Assembly (NCBI RefSeq): GCF_001544375.1
Contig: NZ_BCQJ01000003.1
Coordinates: 248,001 to 312,000, forward strand
Reading direction: 5' to 3'
Length of the DNA stretch: 64,000 nucleotides
Source: Enterococcus canis NBRC 100695
GTDB taxonomy: Bacteria; Bacillota; Bacilli; Lactobacillales; Enterococcaceae
Part shown: positions 36,694 through 45,677 of the stretch, piece after piece
Position numbering within the stretch: position 1 is the stretch's first letter
Layout: each line of letters opens with the position of its first letter
Made by a program: the position numbers and the translations under genes
The notes under the pieces: generated by a model
What the model saw: the letters and a program-made list of their open reading frames with translations, nothing else
Database searches by the model: none
Told to the model about the DNA's origin: nothing

Positions 36694-37719
36694 TCACTTC
36701 GTTACAATTTTAAAAGTAGTTTGGGTGTGGAAATCTGCGGCTGGTCGTAAAATCACTTCTCCCAGTCCGTCCATTTCCAAAGCCCCTGGTGGCACTTGTG
36801 TTTCTAGCGTTACACCACCGTGATTGCCGATTTTAGTCCCACGCATTGGCACGCCTTCCTCGCCAAAGTTAGCCGTAAAAATCACGACTGACGGCAAATC
36901 GGTAGTCATTTCAATCGCCACCGCTGCGTCTGGACTGGTTAGAATTGCTTGCGGACCCGCACCCGTTAACAAGAAGGGATGATCTAAACCAGACACGATT
37001 TTGTTTTGCGGATGTTCAGACGTAAAGACCTGCTCCAAAGGACGACCAGCTCGAAAATCAAAGGGCGTCGCCGTGACATCCACCAGATTTCCTGTTGGTA
37101 AAACGGCACTATCAATCTCAATAAAGCGATCTGCCGCTAATTTCAAGGTATGTTCCCCTACAGACTGACCAGGATCTCCCAGTAAATTAAAGTAAACATG
37201 GTTAGTAGGATTGTATAAAGTAGCTTGATCCGTTTCGGCAAAATAATCAATAATCCAGCGATTGTCAGCCGTCAAGGTGTAACGGACACTTATGGATAGA
37301 TTACCCGGAAAGCCTTCATCACCATCTGGACTTACTAGTGTAAAGGTAACCGTTGCCGCCTCATCATTTAAATCCGCTTCACTTTCCCACAGACGTTTAT
37401 CAAAGCCATTACCGCCATGGAGATTATTGCCATTTTCTGGATCTACTGGCAGTTGGTATTCCGTTTCATCAATGACAAACTGCCCTTTGCGAATCCGCCC
37501 CGCCACGCGACCAATGGAAGCGCCGATGTAAGGATCTTTGTCCGCATATTCTTCAGCTGAATCAAAGCCCAACACCAATTCTCGGCTGACACCATTCACC
37601 GGTGCTTTCAAGGAAACGATGCGCGCGCCATAATCGCTAATCGCCAATTCGATACCGTTTTCATTTTTCAAGACGAATAGCGTTGCCTCTTTACCAAAAG
37701 GTTTCTCAATCAATTGCAT
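36694..37719 (-). CDS. galM: Aldose 1-epimerase (mutarotase)
   Basis: A 341-residue enzyme interconverting alpha and beta anomers of aldoses, chiefly galactose and glucose. GRVAGRI, NLHGG, NPTNHVYFNL (catalytic histidine) and the late LETQ..PPGALEM (catalytic glutamate) fit the family. It is first in a two-gene operon with fructokinase. Confidence 0.94.
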   Translation of the reverse strand: MQLIEKPFGKEATLFVLKNENGIELAISDYGARIVSLKAPVNGVSRELVLGFDSAEEYADKDPYIGASIGRVAGRIRKGQFVIDETEYQLPVDPENGNNLHGGNGFDKRLWESEADLNDEAATVTFTLVSPDGDEGFPGNLSISVRYTLTADNRWIIDYFAETDQATLYNPTNHVYFNLLGDPGQSVGEHTLKLAADRFIEIDSAVLPTGNLVDVTATPFDFRAGRPLEQVFTSEHPQNKIVSGLDHPFLLTGAGPQAILTSPDAAVAIEMTTDLPSVVIFTANFGEEGVPMRGTKIGNHGGVTLETQVPPGALEMDGLGEVILRPAADFHTQTTFKIVTK

Positions 37720-37912
37720 ACTTTCACCTCATCTGATTTTTTCAACAGCTATATTGTACCATTATTCTGAAAAAGAACGACGTTTTTTTGGAATCTTTAT
37801 CGGCTATCTCACATTTAAGACGGCCGACAATTACCTTTAGTTGACAAAGACTTTTGTTAAATGGTCTAATTTTTTTAACAGATGTTTTTACCAACTAGAA
37901 AGGAAGATTTCT

Positions 37913-39682
37913 ATGAATCATTCCATCCGTGCCAGTACCAAAGAATTTCGACAACATTGGGGCAGTTATGTGCTCCTGCTATTGACCATGAACCTTGCCT
38001 TGGAATGGCTGGTCATCCCGCTCCTTCGTTGGCTGACTGAGCAAGTATTAAAACTGGGGAACATTCCTTATCTCACCATTACAAATTTACCGGAAGTTTT
38101 AGGTCATCCCTTGGTAGCACTGGGACTTTTAGCAGTGGTATTACTACTATTATTAGCCCTTTACTGGCAGTTCTCTTTTCTACTCTCTGGCATCGCCTTG
38201 ATCAAACAAGAAGGTAGCTTGAAGCCCCTCACCTTGATTCGCTTCTGCTTAAGCCAAATGCGCCAACTGCCTCTTCGTACCTTTGGTTATTTCTTGATTT
38301 ATGGCTTTTTAATTCTGCCTTTTGCCAATTTCTTTTTTCAAAGTGTCCTGCTGTCGAAAATCAAGATTCCTGATTTTGTCGTAGATTTTCTAAGTGCTAA
38401 CCCCCTCTATTTCGTGCTAATTATGCTGTTCTTTTTGCTAATGTTATACGTGGGGCTCCGATCCTTATACTTTTTGCCCAATTTGATTCTTCAAAAGTTA
38501 CCCGCAAAAACAGCCTTTCAGGAAAGTTGGCAGCGGACTAAGGGACATTCACTGAAATTATTTTTCCGCTTATTTTGGTTGAATTTTTTAACCGTCCTCT
38601 TCACCCTAGTGATCGTCTTTGGCCTGTACTTACTCCAGCTTGGCTTAGATCAGCTACCCAGCTATTGGCCATTAGTGGGGGCAACCTTAAACTTAGGCGT
38701 AATGGAAGTTGCCACCCAACTCATTACTCTGTGGGCGATGGTGGTTTTCTTCCAGCTGATTATGCCGGACTTGTCACTCCCAGCAATGCCCGCCGCCAAA
38801 GCCCGTCGCCTGCCAACGCGAATTTTAGCCATCAGTGTCATTGCAGTTTTGGGCATTGCCGTCATGATTTACAACGCCCTTTTTTTGACCGGTGCTTTGA
38901 CCAGTTTTCCTTTAACAATTTCACACCGGGGGGTTAACGGTGCAAATGGCGTTCAGAATACGATTCCGGCGATGGCTGAAACCATCAAAGCGAAACCTGA
39001 TTACATTGAAATGGATATTCATGAAACCAAAGACCAACAATTTGTCGTGATGCACGATGAAAATCTTGAAGCACTAGCTGGCGTCAATAAAGCGCCGCAT
39101 CAACTGACCCTAGCCGAATTGACCAAACTTACCGTTCACGAAAATGGTCATGAAGCCAAAATCGCTAGCTTTGATGATTACTTAGCTTACGCCAATCAGC
39201 ATCATCAAAAACTGCTAATTGAAATTAAAACGACTAAAATGGATTCGCCCAAGATGCTCCAGCATTTTATTGAACGCTATCAAGCAACGATTTTAGCGCA
39301 TCAGCACCGCATCCATTCCTTAGACTATCAGGTCGTGACTGGCTTAAAAGAGCAAGCGCCTGAGCTATTCGTTAGTTTTATCCTACCGTATAATTTTGTC
39401 TATCCCCAAACGCCCGCTAACGCGTATACTATGGAACAGACTACTTTAGACAGCGATTTTATTGACAAAGCCCATCAGGCTCAAAAAGAGGTTTATATCT
39501 GGACCGTCAATGATAGCACAACAATGGACAATCTCTTCTTCATGGATGTTGATGGCATCATCACCGATGACCTCTCGACATTAAAAGACGAAATCAAAAC
39601 TTATCAAAACAGTCCTTCTTATGCGGACCGACTTTTGCTCTATGTGACACAGCTGACTAGCCTGCGGAACCAAGAAAACTAA
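37913..39682 (+). CDS. Glycerophosphodiester phosphodiesterase with membrane domain
   Basis: A 589-residue protein. The first 340 residues carry about eight membrane helices (the YhdW/glycerophosphoryl diester phosphodiesterase membrane domain); the last 240 form a GDPD domain starting ISHRGVNGANGVQNT and including YIEMDIHETKDQQFVVMHDE. It probably hydrolyses glycerophosphodiesters or lipoteichoic-acid fragments at the outer face. The ATG at 37913 has AAAGGAAG ahead; the longer frame upstream lacks a site. Confidence 0.88.
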   Translation: MNHSIRASTKEFRQHWGSYVLLLLTMNLALEWLVIPLLRWLTEQVLKLGNIPYLTITNLPEVLGHPLVALGLLAVVLLLLLALYWQFSFLLSGIALIKQEGSLKPLTLIRFCLSQMRQLPLRTFGYFLIYGFLILPFANFFFQSVLLSKIKIPDFVVDFLSANPLYFVLIMLFFLLMLYVGLRSLYFLPNLILQKLPAKTAFQESWQRTKGHSLKLFFRLFWLNFLTVLFTLVIVFGLYLLQLGLDQLPSYWPLVGATLNLGVMEVATQLITLWAMVVFFQLIMPDLSLPAMPAAKARRLPTRILAISVIAVLGIAVMIYNALFLTGALTSFPLTISHRGVNGANGVQNTIPAMAETIKAKPDYIEMDIHETKDQQFVVMHDENLEALAGVNKAPHQLTLAELTKLTVHENGHEAKIASFDDYLAYANQHHQKLLIEIKTTKMDSPKMLQHFIERYQATILAHQHRIHSLDYQVVTGLKEQAPELFVSFILPYNFVYPQTPANAYTMEQTTLDSDFIDKAHQAQKEVYIWTVNDSTTMDNLFFMDVDGIITDDLSTLKDEIKTYQNSPSYADRLLLYVTQLTSLRNQEN

Positions 39683-39687
39683 TCAAA

Positions 39688-39733
39688 AAGCGTTGTCGAC
39701 CCTTTTAACTAGTCGACAACGCCTTTTTTATAA
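39688..39733. terminator. Bidirectional terminator between GDPD and glutathione peroxidase genes
   Basis: AAAAAGCGTTGTCGAC pairs with GTCGACAACGCCTTTTTT around an 11-base loop, between converging genes. Confidence 0.92.
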
Positions 39734-40198
39734 ATAATTCGCCACAACGGCTTCAATCTTTTCCGGTGTCGTGGCAGAACCAAACCGTTTCACCACATTC
39801 CCTTCACGATCCACTAAAAACTTGGTGAAGTTCCACTTGATGGCTTCTCCTAAACCCTTTTTCTCTGCCTTTAAGTACTTATACAACGGATCCGCCGTTT
39901 CACCATTCACATCTACCTTACCAAAGGTTTGAAAGGTGGTGTCATAGTGGAGCTGGCAAAATTCTTGAATCTCCTGATTACTGCCGGGCGCTTGATTCCC
40001 AAATTGATTACAAGGGAAATCCAACACCTCAAACCCCTGTTCCTTAAACTTGCGGTACATCTGCTCCAAGCCTTCATATTGCGGCGTAAAGCCACAGCCA
40101 GTTGCGGTATTCACAATCAGCAACACCTTACCTTGATAGTCTTTCAATGCGACCGGCTGCCCCGTAGCATCCTTCACAGTAAAATCATAGATTGACAT
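39728..40198 (-). CDS. Glutathione peroxidase family thiol peroxidase
   Basis: A 156-residue peroxidase with catalytic cysteine C35 (NTATGCGFTPQ) in place of selenocysteine, the glutamine/cysteine segment FPCNQFGNQAPGS and the WNFTKFLVDREG motif. Bacterial members of this group usually use thioredoxin rather than glutathione. GAGGAGGAT precedes the ATG. Confidence 0.94.
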   Translation of the reverse strand: MSIYDFTVKDATGQPVALKDYQGKVLLIVNTATGCGFTPQYEGLEQMYRKFKEQGFEVLDFPCNQFGNQAPGSNQEIQEFCQLHYDTTFQTFGKVDVNGETADPLYKYLKAEKKGLGEAIKWNFTKFLVDREGNVVKRFGSATTPEKIEAVVANYL

Positions 40199-40289
40199 AG
40201 GAATCCTCCTCTTGACGGAACTTTATTAGTCTAAAAAGTATAGCATAGAACGAACTTATCCGCTAAAAAGCGGCTTTGAGAAACAGCTT

Positions 40290-40607
40290 TTATGGTTGCT
40301 TTGGCATATGCTTTGGTGCCGTTTTGTTAAGCAGTAGTCCCAAAAGGCTAACTACAAGCAAGAGTACCGTTAAACCAGCCATGATGGAAAATGAGTACCC
40401 AGCAGTAACCAAATACGCATCACTTAAGTAGCCCCAAATAAGGCCTAATAAAACAAGAGCCAAACCATTGACCGCACCTATTGAATAAAATATTAGCGAC
40501 TGGATCTTCGGTTTGCCACCAACAGGATTGATGAAAATCAAGACCATCACTAAAAGCTGAGACAATAGCGGCGCCGCAGTTAGTAAGATTAGGATTGTAT
40601 TTAACAT
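40290..40607 (-). CDS. Small hydrophobic membrane protein, unknown
   Basis: A 105-residue protein with three predicted membrane helices (about 3-25, 36-60, 68-92) and a short basic C-terminus. No family recognised. GGAGGTCCTC lies before the ATG. It stands alone between glutathione peroxidase and the divergent DUF389 gene. Confidence 0.65.
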   Translation of the reverse strand: MLNTILILLTAAPLLSQLLVMVLIFINPVGGKPKIQSLIFYSIGAVNGLALVLLGLIWGYLSDAYLVTAGYSFSIMAGLTVLLLVVSLLGLLLNKTAPKHMPKQP

Positions 40608-40795
40608 GAGGACCTCCCTTTGAAAGCTTGTTGTTTTGATGTTAATTATACCCCACTGCTACAATCAAGAACAGCTGTCCTAGCTTTTCAAGCCAGCTTG
40701 TCTAGTAGTGCAACGTAAATTATTTTTCTATCCGATTATCTTTCGCTATACTTGAATTAAGGAATTTTCTAAAAAAACAGGTAGAGGTGATGGTG

Positions 40796-41431
40796 ATGAC
40801 TAATGAACATCAAAATAAACAATTTATACGCGCAAATTCTTTAAAGAAGCATATTTCAGACAATCTTGTCTTAGACTGGTCCGACTTTATGATCCTCTTT
40901 TGTGCCATCGTCATCGCCAGTGTGGGCTTAGCAGAAGAAAACTCTCCCATCATTGTTGGGTCAATGCTGATTTCACCTTTGATGGATCCTCTTTTAGGCA
41001 TCGGTTATGGTGGTGTGCTTCGCAACAAAAAACTTTTTCTCAAAGGTTGTCTATTATTATTTTTACAAATCGTCGTGGCAATTATTGCCTCTACAATCTA
41101 CTTTTTGCTTGCGCCAGACGCCACCGTGAACCAAGCTATTCTTGACCGTACCTCTTTATCTATCGGCATTGCCATCGTAGCTTTCTTTGGTGGACTAGCA
41201 GCCATCATTGGTTCTGCGAAAAAAGATTCCGGCAATATTTTACCTGGCGTCGCCATTGCCGCCTCACTTATGCCGCCCTTAGCCACCATTGGCTTTGGGA
41301 TCGCCACACAATCCTCAGCTATTTTCAGCGGTTCCCTGATTCTTTTTCTTGCAAATGTCTGCTTAATTATTCTCGGAGCCGGACTCGGAACAATTCCGAT
41401 TGCACTAATACAGAAGGCAGAACGAAAATAG
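40796..41431 (+). CDS. DUF389 family membrane protein
   Basis: A 211-residue membrane protein with about five helices. ADFMILFCAIVIASVGL-type and SPIIVGSMLISPLMDPLLGIGYG segments and GVAIAASLMPPLATIGFG are hallmark DUF389 patterns; a proline-rich helix pair is characteristic. Function is unknown. GAGGTG at six bases favours the ATG at 40796 over the near upstream GTG and ATG codons. A strong terminator follows, bordering the CRISPR array. Confidence 0.85.
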   Translation: MTNEHQNKQFIRANSLKKHISDNLVLDWSDFMILFCAIVIASVGLAEENSPIIVGSMLISPLMDPLLGIGYGGVLRNKKLFLKGCLLLFLQIVVAIIASTIYFLLAPDATVNQAILDRTSLSIGIAIVAFFGGLAAIIGSAKKDSGNILPGVAIAASLMPPLATIGFGIATQSSAIFSGSLILFLANVCLIILGAGLGTIPIALIQKAERK

Positions 41432-41432
41432 A

Positions 41433-41480
41433 AAACAGGCCTCCCGCGACAATTTGTAGTCTTTGGGAGGCCTGTTTTTA
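41433..41480. terminator. Bidirectional terminator at the far end of the CRISPR array
   Basis: AAAACAGGCCTCCC pairs with GGGAGGCCTGTTTTT across a 19-base loop. The T-rich arm doubles as the first bases of the last, degenerate CRISPR repeat. It can stop both the DUF389 transcript and the array precursor coming from the other side. Confidence 0.88.
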
Positions 41481-43222
41481 ATACTGTTTTCTTGAGAGTA
41501 CAAAAACTGCTCAGACGAGGGAGCAAATAACCTTGTTGTTTTACCATTACTGATTTCTTGAGAGTACAAAAACACACCAAAGAACCAATGGAAGCCACCG
41601 AGAGTTTTACCGTTACTGATTTCTTGAGAGTACAAAAACCCTACTGTTGACATTCGTCTGTCTATGCGCGTTTTACCGTTACTGATTTCTTGAGAGTACA
41701 AAAACAGGTCAAGTAATGCAGTTCTATGATTTTGGGTTTTACCGTTACTGATTTCTTGAGAGTACAAAAACTACTTGCCTAGAGTAACTTCTCTAACAGC
41801 AGTTTTACCGTTACTGATTTCTTGAGAGTACAAAAACCTTTGCCTGTGTAACCGTGTTGTAACTTTTGTTTTACCGTTACTGATTTCTTGAGAGTACAAA
41901 AACCTGTGGTCACAGCTGTAGGGACCTATTACGGTTTTACCGTTACTGATTTCTTGAGAGTACAAAAACCTGCGGAACTTATTCGCCAACTAGAAAAAAG
42001 TTTTACCGTTACTGATTTCTTGAGAGTACAAAAACATTACCTAGAAATTGACGGGAATTATCACCGTTTTACCGTTACTGATTTCTTGAGAGTACAAAAA
42101 CCGCCAATTGTTTTGATCGGTACACAAGTTTGTTTTACCGTTACTGATTTCTTGAGAGTACAAAAACGGCTGTTGAGCTGTCTGAAATGTTGGGCGTGTT
42201 TTACCGTTACTGATTTCTTGAGAGTACAAAAACAGTACAAGAAAAATAAGATGGTGGCGGACGGTTTTACCGTTACTGATTTCTTGAGAGTACAAAAACA
42301 AATCAAATTTAGGATGCAATTGTTTTAAGGTTTTACCGTTACTGATTTCTTGAGAGTACAAAAACGGATGGTTTTTTATTTGAGACGGAATTTGAGTTTT
42401 ACCGTTACTGATTTCTTGAGAGTACAAAAACAATTAACACTACGGAGCGAAATATCTTTAAGTTTTACCGTTACTGATTTCTTGAGAGTACAAAAACAGG
42501 GAACGTGTACGACACGCTCTATGAACGGTTTTACCGTTACTGATTTCTTGAGAGTACAAAAACGGATACTCTTGTAGATCCGTCTGACGTTGAGTTTTAC
42601 CGTTACTGATTTCTTGAGAGTACAAAAACACGTGGTGATAGGTGCTATCAACTATCATAGTTTTACCGTTACTGATTTCTTGAGAGTACAAAAACCCAAT
42701 ACCTTGAACAATTTTCACAACTAAAGTTTTACCGTTACTGATTTCTTGAGAGTACAAAAACCGTACCTTACAAGAGTCTATGGCGACTGGAGTTTTACCG
42801 TTACTGATTTCTTGAGAGTACAAAAACTCCCATTCACTGCGGCATTGTAAGCATCTGGTTTTACCGTTACTGATTTCTTGAGAGTACAAAAACAATGGTG
42901 TGTTGCGGTAAAATGTAAACTGGGTTTTACCGTTACTGATTTCTTGAGAGTACAAAAACGGCTTGCTATTTTGCTTGGGCTTGTCTGTGTTTTACCGTTA
43001 CTGATTTCTTGAGAGTACAAAAACAACTACACTACGTCAGATAGTTTACAAGCTGTTTTACCGTTACTGATTTCTTGAGAGTACAAAAACCCGATACTAA
43101 TGATGAAAAACCGTTTTTTGGTTTTACCGTTACTGATTTCTTGAGAGTACAAAAACCCCACGAACCGTTAGCTTGCGAATTGCGATGTTTTACCGTTACT
43201 GATTTCTTGAGAGTACAAAAAC
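41474..43222 (-). CRISPR. Type II-A CRISPR array, 27 repeats and 26 spacers
   Basis: The 36-base repeat begins GTTTTTGTACTCTCAAG and ends AGTAACGGTAAAAC on the transcribed minus strand, resembling the S. thermophilus CRISPR1 repeat. Twenty-five copies are identical as read; the copy at 41538-41573 has one substitution and the copy at 41474-41507 is degenerate and two bases shorter. Spacers are 30 bases, except one of 29 at 42960-42988. The degenerate copies mark the old end at low coordinates; the new end is beside csn2. No spacer is an obvious match to another part of this window. Confidence 0.99.
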
Positions 43223-43262
43223 CTCAAATGGACGTCTCCAATCCGAAATTTTCGTTTTTCCG
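43223..43262 (-). promoter_or_regulatory. CRISPR leader end with ATTTGAG anchoring sequence
   Basis: On the minus strand the bases directly before the first repeat read ATTTGAG, the conserved leader-anchoring sequence recognised during type II-A spacer integration. This fixes the array direction. The space between the csn2 stop codon and the first repeat is only about 40 bases, so the array promoter must lie at least partly inside csn2; I could not pick it confidently. Confidence 0.85.
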
Positions 43263-44309
43263 TTAGTTTACTAAAAATTTGTGTTCCAAAATTGATAATG
43301 CACGTTCTAAATCCGTACATTTCACAGTGGAAGCGCAATTCAAAAGTTGACTAACTACTTTTAATAATACCATATCTTGATTTTTTAGATACACTTCTTG
43401 CATATCAGATTGATAACCTACATATGGAAAAATTCGGTATAAAGATTGAATTATTTGTCTATTATCCATACATAATTCATCTGGATAATAACGAGCTAAT
43501 GAATCACAAAAGTTCTCGAAATCAGGTAATTGTTGATAACGTTCATAAAGAAGAACCGTGTTTGAAATATCTTCATATTCATAAGAAAGCTCCAGATAAT
43601 CATCACTCATAATAAAGATATGGAGCAGACTTGTATCATCCGAAACCTTTCTTAACTTACAAATAAATTTTGATAGAATTTTTTTCGAGATAAATGCGTT
43701 AGGATTATTGATCCATAACCAATGATTTTTTTGAGTTCTTAGAATTTCTTCTTTAATAAGTGTGCAATAATCATCAATTAGTTTTTCAATATCCATCATC
43801 TCAACAGGAAAGTCGGTATTATCTTCATAGAAACTTAATTGTAAAAAATGTTTTACCATCTCTTGATAACTAGCCGGCTTTACATTAGGAATGACATGTA
43901 CTAAATTTTTAGAAAAACTGTCTTGTAGCTCTATCTCCAATTGTATGAAACTATCGTTTAACTTTTCGATTTGACGATTGATTTCAAAACTATCCTCCAT
44001 TTTATCAATATATTTTTGAATTAAGCTACCTTTGGTATAGCGATACTGTTCAAGAAAGCTTTCTCGGCAGTCCAAAAAATAAATTGGTAGATCTTTTGCT
44101 TTCATTTTTTTGTCATTACACTTTATCACAATTCCGTCATCGCCATAAACATTTTCTTCAAGATCAGAAAGACTTTTCCCAGTTGAAAACCGCTTTAAAC
44201 CACGATACAATTTCCATTTTATTTCATGATTAGCACCTAAAATGAAAGTATAGTTTTCACCTTCAAATTCAAGATAATTTCCCCGCTCGTACTCAATTGC
44301 AATCTCCAT
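43263..44309 (-). CDS. csn2: Csn2, long form (type II-A adaptation protein)
   Basis: A 348-residue protein in the last cas position. Length matches the long Csn2 of S. thermophilus CRISPR1 rather than the 220-residue form of S. pyogenes. Csn2 forms a ring on DNA ends and is needed for spacer acquisition with Cas1, Cas2 and Cas9. It opens MEIAIEYERGNYLEFEGENY and has a central charged helical region. Start and cas2 stop overlap by one base. Its last codons run into the repeat-like leader motif. Confidence 0.9.
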   Translation of the reverse strand: MEIAIEYERGNYLEFEGENYTFILGANHEIKWKLYRGLKRFSTGKSLSDLEENVYGDDGIVIKCNDKKMKAKDLPIYFLDCRESFLEQYRYTKGSLIQKYIDKMEDSFEINRQIEKLNDSFIQLEIELQDSFSKNLVHVIPNVKPASYQEMVKHFLQLSFYEDNTDFPVEMMDIEKLIDDYCTLIKEEILRTQKNHWLWINNPNAFISKKILSKFICKLRKVSDDTSLLHIFIMSDDYLELSYEYEDISNTVLLYERYQQLPDFENFCDSLARYYPDELCMDNRQIIQSLYRIFPYVGYQSDMQEVYLKNQDMVLLKVVSQLLNCASTVKCTDLERALSILEHKFLVN

Positions 44310-44632
44310 TAAATCACCACCAATTTTTGATTTCCGATAATCTGTTCTTGATGTCCCTTTGTCCCAACCAAAAGTTGCATCTCTTCAAATTGTTTTTCAC
44401 TAACGTATAACAATCTAACCTCTCCCGTTCGAGGAATCATCCGTTTTAAGATTGTTTCATATTTCTTTCCAGCAGATCGATTTGGCACGATTCGATAGTA
44501 TATGGAGTATTGCAGCATTACAAAACCATTAGCTAGTAATTCTTTCCGAAACATTCTATAAGCTCGCTGCTCTTTTTTTGTTTCCATTGGTAAATCAAAC
44601 ATACATAAAATTCTCATTTGCTGGTACCTCAT
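44309..44632 (-). CDS. cas2: Cas2 (adaptation integrase subunit)
   Basis: A 107-residue ferredoxin-fold protein that bridges Cas1 dimers in the spacer integrase. The conserved aspartate is D13 in MRILCMFDLPM, followed by the arginine-rich YRMFRKELLANGF and MLQYSIYYR. The first ATG overlaps the cas1 stop as ATGA and gives the N-terminus usual for type II-A Cas2; an internal ATG five codons later is also possible behind GAGG. Confidence 0.95.
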   Translation of the reverse strand: MRYQQMRILCMFDLPMETKKEQRAYRMFRKELLANGFVMLQYSIYYRIVPNRSAGKKYETILKRMIPRTGEVRLLYVSEKQFEEMQLLVGTKGHQEQIIGNQKLVVI

Positions 44633-45528
44633 CTTTCTGCCTCCATAAAATCTTTTAGGGATACAAAATGAATTTCTTGATTAGCAGTCATTGCTTTCAA
44701 AAAACTACTGACATATTTTTGCATAACTTGATCCACACTACTCTTTGTCGAACGATATACCATTGGTTGATTCAAAAAATCTATCATTTTCAGTCTTGCC
44801 TCATAAGTTAGATACTCATAGTCTGATAAAATATATTTATCAATCCAATAATCCATAATTGGGCGAAATGGTTCCATTAAATCATCTACTAAATTGAAAG
44901 AGTTGAATTCATTTTTATGAAAAACACCAACCATTGTCATTAATCCTTGTCCTACAACTATTCGCGCGATTGCTGCCCGGACGATTGCGTAACCATAGTT
45001 CATAGCTCCATTTGTCATGCACTCATCTTCTCGTGTAAACTCCATTCCATACAAAGAATTAAAGTAAACTTTTGCCACATGCCCTTCGCGATTGCTACTA
45101 TCCCCAGGCCGTAATTGGCTAAATAAATCGGTCATTACGGCTAAACGGTCTGCATTCACCTTTTTATATTTGGCAAATTCAATTTGATTCAGGATTTTTT
45201 GCCCTACAATTTCCTGCCAAATGTTCTGTTTCAGTTCTTCAGGCCATCTTATCTGCTCTAGAACTCGTTTAGCAGTATGATGATAATTTCCATAGTTTAA
45301 TAACAATCCTGTTGGTAGAAACTTACTATCACAAACAATCAGAGCGATATTAAACTTGGTAAACTGTGCCAGAATATTAGTGGTAATAGAAGTATTCCCC
45401 TCTATCACTACCATGCTAATATCTGATAATGGTATCAAATATCTCTCGCCTTTTTTATGTATCTCCAAGTTGTCTAGCTTCAACTGGATTCGTTCGCTCT
45501 CTTTTATATGTATAATTCGCCAAGTCAT
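44629..45528 (-). CDS. cas1: Cas1 (adaptation integrase, type II)
   Basis: A 299-residue integrase with the metal ligands E148 (SSNREGHVAK), H204 (VFHKN) and E219 (DDLMEPFRP). It catalyses spacer insertion at the leader end. The gene begins behind AAGGAGGG (45535-45542), which touches the T run of the tracrRNA terminator, so cas1 translation may depend on read-through or on a promoter within the tracrRNA region. Confidence 0.97.
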   Translation of the reverse strand: MTWRIIHIKESERIQLKLDNLEIHKKGERYLIPLSDISMVVIEGNTSITTNILAQFTKFNIALIVCDSKFLPTGLLLNYGNYHHTAKRVLEQIRWPEELKQNIWQEIVGQKILNQIEFAKYKKVNADRLAVMTDLFSQLRPGDSSNREGHVAKVYFNSLYGMEFTREDECMTNGAMNYGYAIVRAAIARIVVGQGLMTMVGVFHKNEFNSFNLVDDLMEPFRPIMDYWIDKYILSDYEYLTYEARLKMIDFLNQPMVYRSTKSSVDQVMQKYVSSFLKAMTANQEIHFVSLKDFMEAER

Positions 45529-45544
45529 CGTTGACCCTCCTTAA

Positions 45545-45642
45545 ATAAAAAACCCACTCAATAAATTGAGTGGGAAATTCGGCATAAAGCCTTATTTTTG
45601 TAGATTCTCAAAAAATCAGTAACGGTACGAAGCGTCCCTCGT
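45545..45642 (-). ncRNA. tracrRNA
   Basis: The minus strand between cas9 and cas1 contains an anti-repeat (about 45594-45628) reading ACCGTTACTGATTT..TTGAGA..TACAAAAA. It complements the repeat apart from a few bulges and mismatches. Then come the nexus hairpin AAGGCTTTATGCC and the terminator hairpin CCCACTCAA - TTTA - TTGAGTGGG (45553-45574) with six T. Order and sequence match the S. thermophilus CRISPR1 tracrRNA. The 5' end is inferred from the promoter and is approximate. Confidence 0.95.
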
Positions 45643-45647
45643 ACCGT
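45622..45647 (-). other. Hairpin at the cas9 stop / tracrRNA start
   Basis: ACGGTACGA and TCGTACCGT form a perfect nine-base stem with an eight-base loop, beginning eight bases after the cas9 stop codon. One arm is part of the anti-repeat. The predicted tracrRNA start lies inside the other arm, so the full stem exists only in read-through cas9 transcripts. Confidence 0.7.
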
Positions 45648-45648
45648 A

Positions 45649-45677
45649 ATCATATCAACCTTTGAAACCGGTGTCAA
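45649..45677 (-). promoter_or_regulatory. tracrRNA promoter inside the cas9 3' end
   Basis: Minus strand TTGACA (45672-45677), 17-base spacer, TATGAT (45649-45654). The -35 box is perfect and the cas9 stop codon lies in the spacer. Predicted start about 45642. Confidence 0.88.

Noticed and set aside
43223-43253. A 27th spacer beside csn2
   Set aside because: The bases next to the first repeat read ATTTGAG, the type II-A leader end, and the sequence beyond resembles only the last 12 bases of a repeat. Treated as leader, with the resemblance reported as a finding.
41405-43266. Many overlapping ORFs with repeated FLYSQEISNGKT or FTVTDFLRVQK peptides
   Set aside because: They are translations of the CRISPR repeats, whose 66-base period keeps frames open; no ribosome binding sites or protein families support them.
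45622-45647. Natural single-guide form of the tracrRNA
   Set aside because: The arm upstream of the anti-repeat matches only about nine bases at the repeat's distal end, too few to place a guide beside the repeat start as in the long tracrRNA of S. pyogenes.
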